Shown: one piece after another, positions 1 to 11,637 of the stretch
Layout: every line of letters starts with the position of its first letter
Numbering within the stretch: the first letter of the stretch is position 1
Made by a program: the position numbers and the translations under genes
The notes under the pieces: model-generated
What the model was told of the DNA's origin: nothing
What the model saw: only the letters and a program-made list of their open reading frames with translations
Database searches by the model: none
Assembly: GCA_963920765.1 (NCBI GenBank)
Contig: OY987244.1
Location: 3,040,501 to 3,104,500 of the forward strand
Direction: 5' to 3'
DNA from: Ulota crispa
Lineage: Eukaryota > Streptophyta > Bryopsida > Orthotrichales > Orthotrichaceae
Length of the DNA stretch: 64,000 bases

Positions 1-254
1 CCATATTCATTAAATTGGGAAAAAGAGTACATTTTGGGACTTCTGAAGGTTTTAGGTGATTATCTAAAACCAAGCTCACAGCATTTTTTTGGGTACATGT
101 GCCCTCTCCTGAGAGAAGGAATATGCAAGGTAAAAAATCTTAATGGCTCAGATTGAATCTAATACCTTCAAATATGGTTTAAGGTAACTTTTTGGGTTTA
201 AGGTGGAGTACAAAATGATACCTCCATTTTTCCCAATTTAACAAATATGGTGTT
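1..254. repeat. AACACC-family MITE, copy 1 (left tip outside window)
   Basis: The terminal inverted repeat CCATATTCATTAAATTGGGA at the left pairs with the reverse complement of the last 25 bases. About four bases of the left end lie outside the window, so no target duplication can be tested. The core shows the family's conserved GGTTTAAGGTAACTTTTTGG and GTACATGTGCCCTC blocks; the G-box seen in other copies has mutated to CATGTG here. Confidence 0.85.
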
Positions 255-961
255 GTGTGGAATACTCAAATTTGTGAGCATTTTTCACCTTTAAATTACA
301 TTTTATGTTTAAAAAGGTGGAGATAAGATAGAAAGGTAACTAGTAAAGTTCGAGTTTATGTATTCTAAACCCCCATTGAAAGGCCCACATGGTAATGGAA
401 GAAAGTACATGAAGTAGTTGTACCAAACAAGAAATGAGCTTGTTTTGTTGCAAAAAAAGAGCTTATTTTGTTGAGGGATAGACACAAAATTTTACAAAGT
501 ACGTACCTTCAACTTCATGTGTGTATCTTATACTTTGACAACAATTGCATAAATGTCACATGTTTTGAGTTAATGATCCCAATAGAATATCTTATGAGAA
601 AAGTCCCATCCACAATGTCTTATGTTGAAAATCCCTTGTACCATACTTCCCTTGCGTGAATGTGTTCCTCCATTCTTACTGTTACTAAACATTGGGTGGG
701 AGGTTAATGCAAGATGCTTACACTTTTGAAATAATATTTTCATTGTATAAATTCTATACGCACACAAATATGACAACTTGTCATTGGTCCACGAGGGAGG
801 GAGTTTCCAAACTTCCAAACAGGAGGGCACATTTCATACTATGCATATAGATTTTGCAAAAATTAATTGTTCTATAAAAATTGGAATCAAAAGTTTTATC
901 TTTTGGAGAAAAGTGGAGTTTTTGCAATTTTCCCATCCATAGCTATATACTACCCTTATGC
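255..961. other. AT-rich intergenic stretch, nothing recognised
   Basis: Only short open frames without family resemblance. No repeat pairing was found within it. Confidence 0.5.
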
Positions 962-1195
962 TTAACGCCTAAACATATGAAAGTGCTTTTGCGCCCAATA
1001 CAATACAAGGCATTTTTCTTGTATTTGAAATAGATCCACACACTTACTACATTTGAGATTAACAAAGAAGTTGCAATACATATCAATATTATTTTAGTGA
1101 GCTATTTGAGATCTTAAATTAAAACTTCTTGTTGATAATAGATGCCAATTATATAGAAGCATATCTACTATCTCCATGAGACATTTAGGGGTTAA
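962..1195. repeat. TTAA-ended element (TTAACCCC family), degenerate copy
   Basis: The left end TTAACGCCTAAACAT pairs with the right end ACATTTAGGGGTTAA, and both ends carry TTAA. The interior is AT-rich and non-coding. It is one of the more diverged members of the family. Confidence 0.55.
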
Positions 1196-1322
1196 GGCAT
1201 AGTGCAATATATGCATAATAGGCACTCCACAATCCCAAAAATACAAATGAGCATGGCCATCTGCCCTCTTTTAGCATGGGTGAATTGGTATTGATTTGGG
1301 TCCTCTACTCTAGTATGCTGAC

Positions 1323-1946
1323 TAAGGTAAGAGGCTCTAATTCAGAGCAGGCACTAAAATGGAGCACCTCCCAAATACACTCTATTTGTATAGTACATGT
1401 TTTTTTTCATAACCCTTCAATAATGTTCATGCAATGTACATTTGAGGAGGTCCTCCATTTTAGAGCCCTATGACCTTTTCACTTCAAAATTTCATAAATA
1501 ATTCCACAAAATTTCAAAAAATATGAACCAACTTGAATTAGATGCCAGTTCTTCTTGTCTTCCAATGAAAAATATTCCAAGAAGTTTCACCAATCCAAAA
1601 TTCAATTTCAACCCTTAAGGTAGTCAGCTCATAAACCGTGTAGGCACTAAAACTGTGCACCTTCTTAAACATATTTGACACATACATGTTGTTTTCCAAA
1701 GTTTTGAGTAACGTACAAGCTGTGTACATTTAAGAAGGTACATGATTTTAGAGCCCTATGATCTTTCCATTTCAAAATTTCATATCTAATTTCACAAAGC
1801 TCCAAAAATTTTGAAACAAGTTGGGTTAGATGTCAAATCCTCTTGTCTTTCAAGGAAAATATACTGAAAAATATTTCAAGAAGTTTCACCTCCCCAAAAT
1901 TCAGTTTCAGCCCTTAGATGCTCCATTCATTAAGCCTCCTACCTTA
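1323..1946. repeat. TAAGGTAGGAGGCT-family element with internal tandem duplication
   Basis: The ends TAAGGTAAGAGGCTC and AGCCTCCTACCTTA form the inverted repeat shared with the elements at 24,219 and 43,820. Inside, a unit of about 290 bp is tandemly duplicated (1,351-1,643 and 1,644-1,946). Both units contain GCACTAAAA, TTTTAGAGCCCTATGA and CTTCTTGTCTT-type blocks. The same unit occurs once, inverted, in the 24.2-kb copy. Non-coding. Confidence 0.75.
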
Positions 1947-2571
1947 TGCTCTATCGGGGGAGGAGCCTCAGTCAGTCATCAATCCACCGCCTCCAAAAGT
2001 CAGAACGCCCCCGCTGAGCGACAGACACAAAAAGGGTAAGTAGCTACAGTAAGTACCGGAATGGCTTGAATGCTGCTGCTCCACAGTGCACATTGACTAA
2101 CTTACTAGGGTTTGCACGTTCAAAACTGATGCACCCCTGAAGCCCCTGATCTCTCATCTCTCTCTCCCTCCCTGGCGGCCCCTCGTGGCGTGAGCGCCAG
2201 TAACGTCGACGCTGCTGACCGCCCCGAGCTGCAGGACTGCTGGAAACATGACAAGCATCGAAGTCCGGAGACATAAAAGAAAAGAAAGAATTGGTGCAGA
2301 ATTGCAGAAGGGCAGAGAATCGTGACTCGTCATCTGCCTTGCCGTACAGAAATTAAACTGCAGAGCTGAATCTGCGGTAAGAAAAGTGCGGTTAATTTAA
2401 ATGGCCAGTCCAGTGAGTCCAGTGAGTCCAGTGAGTCCAGTGGTGGGAGATTCCGCTGCGCTTCAGACAATGCTCTGCTCCACTAAGCTTACTGACTGAC
2501 CCCCGCAGTCACGCACCATGCCTAGCCTGCTGCTGAATCCCTCCAACGTTTCTTTCTGCCATTGATTTAAC
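1947..2571. other. GC-rich island, function unknown
   Basis: This stretch is much richer in G+C and CpG than its surroundings (for example GGCGTGAGCGCCAGTAACG near 2,190). It contains a CT-rich tract near 2,160 and a 9-bp minisatellite. No protein family is recognisable in any frame. It could be a relic promoter or 5' region, or a captured gene fragment. A family-2 element abuts its right edge. Confidence 0.35.
2405..2442 (+). repeat. 9-bp minisatellite (CCAGTGAGT), about 4 units
   Basis: CCAGTGAGT is repeated head to tail, starting just after an ATG at 2,401. Read in that frame it would give a short Pro-Val-Ser repeat that stops after 32 codons, so coding is unlikely. Confidence 0.8.
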
Positions 2572-2807
2572 TTAACCCCTGAGCGCCCGGAGTTGTTTTT
2601 GGGTTTAGGAGAAAATGGGGGTTTAATGGTCACCAGAGCTTGAAAATTTACATCCAGAAAAAGTGACAGTAGGATTTGAAAAAGGACTACCTTCTATGCT
2701 GATGGGGACTAGCATGACGACTTTCACCGTACAAATCAAGAGAAAAACTGAGATCAAGTTGTGGTCCCCAACGACAAGATCCCATAGTTGCAACGCTGAG
2801 GGTTTAA
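2572..2807. repeat. TTAA-ended element (TTAACCCCTGAGCGCCC subtype)
   Basis: It starts TTAACCCCTGAGCGCCC and ends AACGCTGAGGGTTTAA. The body is closely similar to the copy at 35,228 over its whole length, for example TTTAGGAGAAAATGGGGGTT in both. TTAA at both ends matches a TTAA target site. Confidence 0.8.
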
Positions 2808-3016
2808 GGTTGAATTTTGTGTAGCTCGTTGTTGTTATCTTTGTGGATTTCACTTGTTTTGACCACTGTTTTGTGCTGTTTAAGCTAACGTGCCAATTCT
2901 GGGCTCACTAGTATCATAGAATCAGTGGCGGTTAACAGCAATGATCACAACTGTGATTTTCAAACGCACCTCAAGAGTCTGATCACTCTGATGATATGAA
3001 AGACATGTAAGGTATA

Positions 3017-3358
3017 GTTGACCCAATGGGCAAGATACGAGGACGTACAAAATAAATATGTCTGTTAATCTCGCGTTCTAGGGTTTCCTAGGGTTTATTT
3101 AGGATTTTTTGACCTAAGAAAGAAACAGTCAAGTTACGGTTATTTTTTTTGTTTTTACTACGTGATATGGACTTCAAGTTTAAATTCACGTCTTGACTTC
3201 ATGTTGGCAAAAATGAGTGTCATTAGCATGTATAAAATAAGTTTTTTTTATCATTTTTTAAAATCAATTATGAGTTGATTACATTGTACAGACATGAGCT
3301 CAATTGGGTCATGTAGGCAAATGGGTGAGCAAATGAATGGGCAATTCAATGTGACAAC
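3017..3358 (-). repeat. GTTGTCACATTG-family element, inverted copy
   Basis: It ends with CAATGTGACAAC and has a degenerate opposite end, GTTGACCCAATGGG. Its body is the reverse complement of the element at 5,435-5,784, including the CGCGTTCTAGGGTTT and CTACGTGATATGG blocks. Non-coding. Confidence 0.7.
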
Positions 3359-3844
3359 CATGATATAAGGTAGTATGCTCAAAAAGCAACACTTTGAGGG
3401 TTGGTTTGCCTTTCCATGGCCTTTTTAAGATAAGAAGATAATGGATACCAAATGTAACACAAATTTTTCATATTTTTTGAAGCATTGTTGAATTGCTAAT
3501 GAATTTTCAAAGTTTTTAGTAGTAGGCACCTATATGTGACCCTTAGGTCTCTCAAAATTTGTTCACTTGCAACTTGTAAAGAGATGAGCAATGATCCCAA
3601 ATATGATTTTCACTATAAGCACGAGTGGCTAAAAACATTGCTAGAAAGCTAAAATTTTCAAATTTAACATTGGAAAGCTTACATTTTTTTTCAGCTAAGA
3701 GAAAAATTTGTTAGCAATCCTACTAAATTTAGCCAATTTAGAGAACGCTAGAGATGAGGTCATGAGGGGAAACCACGAGTAGTATGATTGGCTCTTGTAA
3801 TAGAATACACCATTTCTTCAATATCTAAAAGGGTTCATTAATGA
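3359..3844. other. AT-rich stretch, nothing recognised
   Basis: No gene, RNA or clear repeat seen. Confidence 0.4.
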
Positions 3845-3923
3845 TTAACCCCTAAATGCCTAAAGCACCAAATTCAAGTGTAAAAACCACCAAAATTTGG
3901 TGCCTTAGGCATTTGGGGGTTAA
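3845..3923. repeat. Minimal TTAA-ended hairpin
   Basis: TTAACCCCTAAATGCC at the left pairs with GGCATTTGGGGGTTAA at the right. The arms are about 28 bp around a loop of about 20 bp. It looks like an internally deleted member of the TTAACCCC family. Confidence 0.75.
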
Positions 3924-5434
3924 AGTACCACTTCATATCCATTCTTGAGCTAGTTATAGGGACACTTTTGAACAATGGGTTGCAATTCAAGCATACTACC
4001 TTACATCAATCTAAATACCAAACTTACAGTGCAAGACACCATAAATCAATATATGTTTGGCCAAAAACGTTAGAATAGTTGTCAATTTTGAATGTTAAAT
4101 AATGAGCTTTTTTGGCAAACAATAGCTCCAATTTGTTTTTGTAATTTTTGTCCTTGAATCTTCTTGCTTATAGTTACAAAGAGTTTCAACTTATTAAGGG
4201 GTGTTGTGAATAGCTCATATGATTATTAAGTCTTTGTTGATTTATGATATCTTGGACCGTACATTTGAAGAGATCAAAGGTAGGGTGATGGCTGTTGAAC
4301 ACCTATATGATGATGAAATGGTGGTTTTATAGAGAAGGTATTACTGGATGGGAGTACAAATTAAACAAATTCAAAAGAAAATTATACACATTTAGTTACT
4401 GAAAGAGACCCCCAGCTTTTGTATATGGGCTTGTATTGTACAATCTTCCTTATCCTTGTCATCCAACTCTTTTAAACAATAAACATGAAATTTGATTAAC
4501 TGGGATGATATTCACATTTTAAGACTTTTGGCAACCAAATTCAAGATAAATGCAAAGCAATATGTATTTTGTGAAAAATGATATTGTGCATGGTTTCATG
4601 TGAATATGTAAGATACATTTTGAGTTTATAAAGTTGTAGAAACACAAGCAGGCAATGGTAATGGAATTTGACATCAAACAATAGTGGAGCTAACTTTTGT
4701 GTTTTGGACTTGATTTTCCCACTTTATTAAATAAATATGGTGGTACTCCTAAGCATGCTAAACATTTAAATTTAATACTATGATCTTCTCATTTTATGTG
4801 CTTATAGACATGAAATGGCAAAGGTTTTACTAATTTAGCCACATTTGTGAACATTAGTTCACAAAGGTGCAAAAACAGAACTATGTGAAAATTGCTCGAA
4901 TGATCTATGCACACCAAACGAACTTGTTGAAACTTGCATTTTGGAGCAAGAGGTTTGAATTTGCTAAATCAAATCTCTTGAAACAAAACTCACAATTTAT
5001 AGGTGCCAAATTTTTCAAAAAGTGTTACCTTGGTTGCATTTCCAATTAAACCAAGAATTGGGATTTTGTACCAAACATATTTTTGTTTCCTTATTTTTCA
5101 TTGGCATACATCCTAGAATGCATGCAAGTAAGGAAAACAGCTTATAGAACCATCCATGTGTGCTTATTCATCCAATTAAATAAATAATCATTAGTATGTT
5201 CTATTCAAATATTGGCTAGTATTCCTCTTAGACAAATTTGACAATTTCATCCATCTTTTCCACCAAACATTTTTTAGGCAGCTAGTGACAAGACTTAAGA
5301 CAAGACAAAATCTTTGGCAAAATTTGCCCCAAAAAAATTAGCTTCTGAGAAGGGCAGCATGAAGTTATGAACCAAGGTTCACACATGTAACTAAATTTTG
5401 CAAGACTTATGCCAAATTGTTGGCACTACTCCCA
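3924..5434. other. AT-rich stretch, nothing recognised
   Basis: Only short open frames (for example 4,867-5,049, 60 codons) without family resemblance. Confidence 0.4.
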
Positions 5435-5784
5435 GTTGTCACATTGGACCATTTGTTTGCTTGCTTGTCCTCTTGAAGTGCTTGATTGAGCTCATGTTTG
5501 TCCAATGTAGCCAACTCATAGTTGATTTCAAAAAATGATAATAAAAGTTACTTTGTACGTGCTGGTGACACTCATTGTTGCCAACATGAATGTCAAAACT
5601 TAGATTTAAAGCCATATCACGTAGTAAAAAGGATGAAATAGTAATTTGGTTCTTCTTTTTTTTAGGCCAGAAACCCTCAAAAAAACCCTAAAACGCGAGA
5701 GTGGACGGATATGTACGTATGTGCCGTCTATTTTGTACATTTGCATGTCCTATACAACAACCAAATCTTACCCAATGTGACAAC
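5435..5784 (+). repeat. GTTGTCACATTG-family element
   Basis: It is bounded by GTTGTCACATTGG and CCAATGTGACAAC, a 13-bp perfect inverted repeat. The body is shared with the copies at 3,017 (inverted) and 49,925 (direct). No convincing target duplication was found, so the superfamily is unresolved. Confidence 0.75.
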
Positions 5785-6665
5785 CATGACTCTACACATC
5801 AAAAAAGGAGACTTTATAATGAGAGAAGCTACCCTAAAGAAGTTTGAGTATAAACAGTTACCTTACTTGAAACCCAAGCCAATGACACAAGCAAAGCCTC
5901 TTCTGAAGTAACCGCTTTTTTTTGTTTTTGTAACAAAATATGAGAAAAAAACAATGTAAAAGTTAAAAATTTAGCACATTGAGCAGTGTTTTTAGCCACT
6001 CGAGCTAGTAATTTGCACGGAAAGTCTTATGATCAGAAATTGAAGACCAGTTATTATTGAAGTGCTAGTGAGTGTTGCCAAAGTCAACTGTGTATGCAAA
6101 ATGATCCCAAGTCCCAGTTTTTCCGAGTGTACCTTGGCCTGGTTCACTTTTAGTTATTGGGTTTTGCCAGAGGGGGTTTATTGAGGATAAGGGACCAGAC
6201 GTACCTCTTTATTACGTTCATTTCAACGGCCCCGTAGGACCACGCGGGTTCTGCCCCCATGATGCCCTTTTTGGTCGTTCACTCAGATTTCTCAAGTAAT
6301 CTCTCATTTTTGGCTTTCTTTGAAAGTACAAAATGGGGCCATATTTTCAAAATGTGTACATTGAAACACTACTGTATTGGAAATTTTTGGTGAAGCGGAA
6401 ATTTGCAGCAGAATGTTTATTCCATATAGACATTACTTTAACGGAGGTGTCATTCAAATTTATGCAGGAAAAACAAACAATTTTTATTCAAGAAGGTAAA
6501 CAAATTTACACATTGACTTGTAAAGGATGTTGGAATTTTGTATATGCTCTCTTGTGTTGTATATATTGTATATAGATGGAGTATTTGGGTAACACTGAAT
6601 CCCATTAAAGTTGTAAATTATAAACCAAGTCATGAACATACTATTGGTAGGCTAGAATTCTAGCT
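5785..6665. other. Intergenic, with left part of a dispersed repeat
   Basis: From about 6,570 the sequence matches 26,800-26,880 (GATGGAGTATTTGGGTAACA here, GATGGGGTATTTGGATAGCA there). That dispersed repeat is interrupted by the hairpin at 6,666. A short GC-rich patch lies at 6,220-6,270. No gene seen. Confidence 0.45.
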
Positions 6666-6885
6666 GAAAAAGGACCATTTTATTAAGGATTTTGACTACA
6701 AAAAGATTAACACAACTAAGACTAATTGATTAGTCAATATGACCACATGTAGTCATAAATAATTTAATTCATGACTATATGTAGTCATAAATTAAACAAC
6801 TTGATTGATATTAGACTAGTCAAATGGTCTTAGTCATTGTATTGTTTTGGTAATCAAAATCCTTAATAAAAGATCACCCTTTTTC
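6666..6885. mobile_element. Hairpin MITE, possibly CACTA-related
   Basis: GAAAAAGG and TTTATTAAGGATTTTGA at the left pair with TCAAAATCCTTAATAAA and CCTTTTTC at the right. The interior carries mirrored TAGTCATAAAT blocks. The right border reads inward as CACTATAAGAAAAAGGG, which resembles a CACTA terminus, but the left border is degenerate (CTAGCTG) and no target duplication matches. The paralogous sequence near 26,880 lacks this block, which supports a real insertion. Confidence 0.65.
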
Positions 6886-6973
6886 TTATAGTGAGATTTT
6901 TGAATTTTTTTTGGCATTTGTCATAAAGCCATGATATTTCTTCAAGTACTAAGGTAGGTACTTCAGGCTATAC

Positions 6974-7270
6974 TTGCTATTGTTAGAAATCCTAGTCAAC
7001 ACTAGAGTGTGTAGTTTATATCTCATATTATGTTTACAATTCACCTTTTGCATTTTGCATAATATGATATTAGAAGATGAAAAAAACATAGATGACCTAG
7101 AAGCCATTTTAGGAGAGTTAGAAGAAAAAATAATCTCTATTCATAGAGGGATTATTTTTTATGAGTTTGTCACAAGTACTTTTGAGATAGAAAGTACCCA
7201 AACTCAGTTTGAGTTAAAAGGTGACCTTATTGAACACTTGTGTTCACACAAAGGAGCCAATTTAGTTTAG
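6974..7270 (+). pseudogene. PIF/Harbinger transposase, C-terminal remnant
   Basis: A 98-codon open frame contains CILHNMILEDE and, near its end, ELKGDLIEHL. These match the typical end of plant PIF/Harbinger DDE transposases (ILHNMIxEDE near the last catalytic region, then HxQLxxDLIEHLW). The catalytic N-terminal two thirds cannot be found upstream, where a MITE and AT-rich sequence intervene. This is a dead fragment, not a gene. The frame's ATG is fortuitous. Confidence 0.7.
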
Positions 7271-9179
7271 GCAAATATAATTTTGGCATATAAGGGTCAT
7301 AGATAGTAGTTGTGTTTACTCAAAGTCAAAACAATGTCTATATTTTCTTCTACTACTACATTCTCTAAAACTTTAGCACTATCCAAACGGACATGGGCAT
7401 TCCCAACATCACTAGTATTTGGTTTTGTCCAATCACATGCCATTGTATGCTCATGTGAGGTTCTACATGTACTAGTGACTCCCACTCTACACTTATAAGC
7501 TCTTCAAAGTCATCACACTTAGGAAAAATAAGCCTATTATGTACATCTAAAGACATTGGGCTAGAAGCTGAAAATGACAAAGGACCACGTTTAGGAATTC
7601 TATAAATGCCACCAAATAAAGATAATTAAAATATTTGCAATCAAACACTCTAAAGGCATTACCAAACATGTTAAGTGAAGTTTCTGATTGACTTTTGTAT
7701 TACTGTTTCTCAAACTATACAACAAAAACGTCTATTTACCAATACTAAAAACAAAAGTACAATTCTGCAGAAGTTTACCATGACTATGTCCTCAATTAGT
7801 GCATTGTATTCTACCTTCAACTACAAGAACTCATCATCTAACATAAGGCATGACATCAACAAAGGGAACCCTAAAATAAATTGTACAGATAAATCAAAAG
7901 ATGTACACACCTTGCTCACATTGATCCCTACGCTCATCTTCCCAATAGAACTTGCAACTACACCACTGTATTTTGCAACCTTGCATTGATCAATACTTGA
8001 GATTGATGTAATGATATTTGAATTTTAGCTAGTAGAACTTAGAGCATTGTCTAATTGCATGGACACACTATGGAAGCATGTGGCAAATCCAGCTTCTGAT
8101 TGCAGGAATTTGCCTCTAGTTTAGATAACTTCTCTTTGGCCAAGTTTGAGATGGATTCCTAATTGACCATGTTGTGCTGCAAGTTTGAAAAAATCAAGCC
8201 ATTGTGTGACAATGTTGGAGGAATTTTGCCAATGTGTGGCACTATTGAAGGAGAACAACAGTAGAACCTAACCTTTGACTACTACAAGTTTGAAAGGTCA
8301 ACGGCAAGGTGTGAAAGACTCAGACCCAAGTCTCATGCAATTTCATAAATATCAAAAGATCATGAAATTTTGTTATGCCTTCACTGTTTGAAACTTTCAT
8401 GTAGAAGACAAGATGAAAAATCATTGTATACTAGCAGCCACATATGTTCTATCAACACTAAGATTCTTGAAAGCATAATTGTCTATTACTAAAATACTCA
8501 ATTTGTGTATCCACAAGCATGGACGTCATGACTTCTATTGTTATTTTCACTTGAACCAATACAAAATGCTTCATGCTAAAAAGAAAAAAACCATTGTACA
8601 TCATAATAGCAAAAGCTTTGTAAATGTTAGTTGTATGCCAAATAGCTCATACTCTCAACTAATCCAATCTCTTGGATGTCTCCATTGTCAAAATCCTCTG
8701 CAAAACCTCTATTCTCCGGCATGCCATCCAACCCAACATCTTGAACTAAGGAATTAATTCCTCCATTAGAGGAAAATTGAGCTCAAGAAAAAGCCTCCCA
8801 ACCTTAACAAACCACTCTATTTATTTAGGTAGGAGATGCATAGGTAAGGTACTAACACAAGTGTCTCTACCTTGTGTGAATTACTAAGTGTACCGTGGTA
8901 CATAACAAAAAGATTGATGATGGAAAACAATATCATAACATGACAATGACAAATGCAAGGATCTTTAGTGGGAGAGCAGAATAAATTAAGAATAGAATTC
9001 CCAATCAAACAAGGACACTCATTAAACAAAAAGCATATGATATTGTAAAAAGAAATTATTCTCATGAAGTATTTGTAAGTGGGTATAGTTGATTAGGCTC
9101 TTTATATTTGGAAAAGGACATTACATTTAAATGCTATTGACCCCTCCAACCACTTCCCATAGGGGCCTTCTTTTGAGCT
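7271..9179. other. Interior of decayed PIF/Harbinger-type element
   Basis: This stretch lies between the transposase remnant (+) and the accessory-protein remnant (-). Many short open frames occur but none was recognised. It is assigned to the element only by position. No terminal inverted repeats were identified, so the element's borders are unknown. Confidence 0.3.
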
Positions 9180-9935
9180 CATTTTTCCTCTAATGCAAAC
9201 TCTTCCTACACTCCCTCTTCTTCAACATCTTGAAGAATTTTTTTATACTCTACCTTTTGATGAGCCTTATCTTCCTCTGCTAAACAGATCTTAAATTTTA
9301 GGAGCTCCTCTTCTTGTTGCAGCCTCATAAACTCCTACACTGTTGAAGTTGCACTCTCATCTCAAGTCATCATCAACATCAAACTTTTTGATTTTTCAAT
9401 AAATTAGCTCTGCGTACTGCAGCAGTTGCTATGACCTCCATAGCAACCGCTTGCTTCAACGTTGCATCTTTATTGGATTTTTCTTCTTGATGTCTTTCTT
9501 TTGCAACCTTTGTGTTACTTGGCCGTTTTGCTAGACATTGCCCCTCAAATCATATTCAACTTCCATAGGAGTTTCTTGCAACTCAATTATATATGTTTTG
9601 GATCCTCGATTAGAAAACTATTCCTTCTTTTGGTAGACAAGCTAGATTTTAAGGATTTCAACCCTTCGCACCAACCTACATAATCTCTCACAAGCATTCA
9701 ATAGTGCTCATATATCTAGTTTTTAAGAGTTTTTCTTGCCTATACAATTCTCTTGCCTTTCAAAAATGTTGATAGAACAAGCATTGATATAATTCAACAA
9801 TAAAACATGCTTGTGAATTGCAATGAACCATAGAAGATCATGCTTTATGAGTCCCCACTTGAGCTTAAGCAATATAGGAGGCCAATCTCTAACATGCTGC
9901 ATCTCACAATAATGTTTCAAGTTTTGTCCCAAAAT
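9180..9935 (-). pseudogene. Harbinger accessory protein (SANT/NAM-associated C-terminal type), decayed
   Basis: On the minus strand the segment at 9,395-9,540 reads RPSNTKVAKERHQEEKSNKD followed by an Ala/Met-rich helix. This matches the RPxGxKxAKE block of plant 'NAM-associated C-terminal' proteins, the DNA-binding partner ORF of PIF/Harbinger elements. Another fragment at 9,723-9,932 has LKLKWGLIKHDL, similar to the SLxxRWxxIxHDV segment of the same family, and Glu/Lys-rich coiled-coil-like sequence follows at 9,180-9,330. Stops and frameshifts break it. With the convergent transposase remnant it fits a two-ORF Harbinger element. Confidence 0.5.
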
Positions 9936-10491
9936 GTATTTGCCTTTTGCTAATTGCCGGTAATTGGATTATGTGAAGCTGCAATCACACTTTTTGTTAA
10001 TTGGTATTTTTCCTCCTTTGTGAAGTTTGTCTCTTCCTTTGTTGTTGAGGCATGGATATCCTCCAACCCCTTCCCTTGTTGCGGTATGAACCTCCAATCC
10101 CTTCAAATTTAACGTCTACCTTTGACCTCTACATGCTTAAAGAATCTGCACTTCTTTAAGAATTGACATCATCCTCTTACCTTTATCCGTGTTGCAAACA
10201 TCCAAGCTTGATTTTGACCTGCAACAAACGACCTCTTCTTTGCCTATGCAACCCAAACCCCTCTCTACTTTGAAGTTCTTGAACAAACCACCTCTTCTTC
10301 CATGTGTCATTGCATCTCCTCTTCTTTTGCTTTGAGCCATTGCACTTTCTCTTCTTTTTCTTTGCGCCATTGCACTTGTACTGTCAACTAGAAGCTTTTT
10401 GTGCAAATTTCTTAAATTCTTGCGTCCCCTACTCAATGCCTTGTACCGCACTTTTGACATTGCATATGCACAACTATCACAACCTCAAAAT
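9936..10491 (-). other. Uncharacterised 107-codon minus-strand frame with internal repeat
   Basis: The minus-strand open frame at 10,137-10,460 encodes a basic stretch with three copies of an approximately 11-residue repeat (SAMAQRKRRE-like). The repeat reflects an approximately 33-bp tandem DNA repeat at about 10,300-10,380. No family was recognised. It lies immediately left of the CACTA element and may be part of the Harbinger remnant. Confidence 0.25.
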
Positions 10492-10559
10492 ACTCACTAG
10501 TAAAAAAGAGGGAAAAAACGATTGCAATTAACGACTGCATTTTAGTGGTCTATGGCATG

Positions 10560-11560
10560 AAACTACTCACGTACAACTAGATAGACTGCAGTTGTACTTT
10601 AGTTGACCACAATTGCATGCCAGTGATAGTGAATCTGTCACATTTGCCATCAACTCAAAAACAACTGCAACCTTTTCATCCATTGCCCCTCCTAAATTTT
10701 GGTAATAACATGCTCCCTTTGCTGTTCTTTCTTCTTTGTTAGACGATAGCTTTCTCTCTAATCCCAAATGTCTCCATTAATACACATCTGACACACAAAT
10801 GACTAGGTGCCACTTGTCATATTTATAGAGATTTTGGTCAAATTTAGTCAATTTCATGAAATGAGAAATTGATAATCCACAATGACACGTGTCCCTTGCA
10901 GTTGTAAAGCAATTGTAATTTAATGGTAAAGTAGTTGCTTTGCAGTTGCATATATTATTTTAGTAGAAAAATGGTTCACCTATAAATTCAGTTGTACATT
11001 AGTTGTTTTTCAGTTGCCATACAGTCAATTTATAGTAAAGTCTAGGACATAAGTGACTCTTCACTCTTTTTTGGTACTATAGTACAATTGCAATGTATAG
11101 TAGATTGACAATAATAGTTGCAATTTGATTGTAACTAAGTTGACCTCACAACTTACATGCCAAGTTGCCAACCATGCAGTTGCAAGACAATTGTATCTCA
11201 GTGGCTCCAGTGGCTTTGTTATCATTGATCAGTTGCACCACAATTCTCACTTAGTAGGGACAAAGTTGTATTTTAGTTGCATTCTTGTTACTACTTAGTT
11301 GCATTCTAGTTGCAATAGAGTTGCAAGTTAGTCAAAAATATGACTCCTTCTAGTCATGATTGGGTTGTAGTTTAGTTGCCACAAAATTGTAATCTAATTG
11401 TATAGTAGTGGCAAAGAAGTTGTACATTAGTCGCACATTAGAGATTGAATAGTACATTGCAATAGGGATTTAGATGTCCATGAACAGGGCAAAAAACCTA
11501 ATACAAGGGCCAGTTGCAATGTAGTTGCACATTGGGCTTCTCTTCTGCAACATGATTAAA
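10560..11560 (+). repeat. CACTA left subterminal repeat zone
   Basis: Dense irregular repeats of a motif like TTGCAGTTGTANTTTAGTTG occur predominantly in one orientation on the + strand. En/Spm elements carry clustered short subterminal motifs bound by their transposase, and this is the inferred role here. Confidence 0.7.
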
Positions 11561-11637
11561 TCATAGTATAGTTTAGGGCAATACAAAGTATGCGGCCAAT
11601 CTTCGTGTGCTTCACCTTCTAATAAGTGTTTGTTTTC

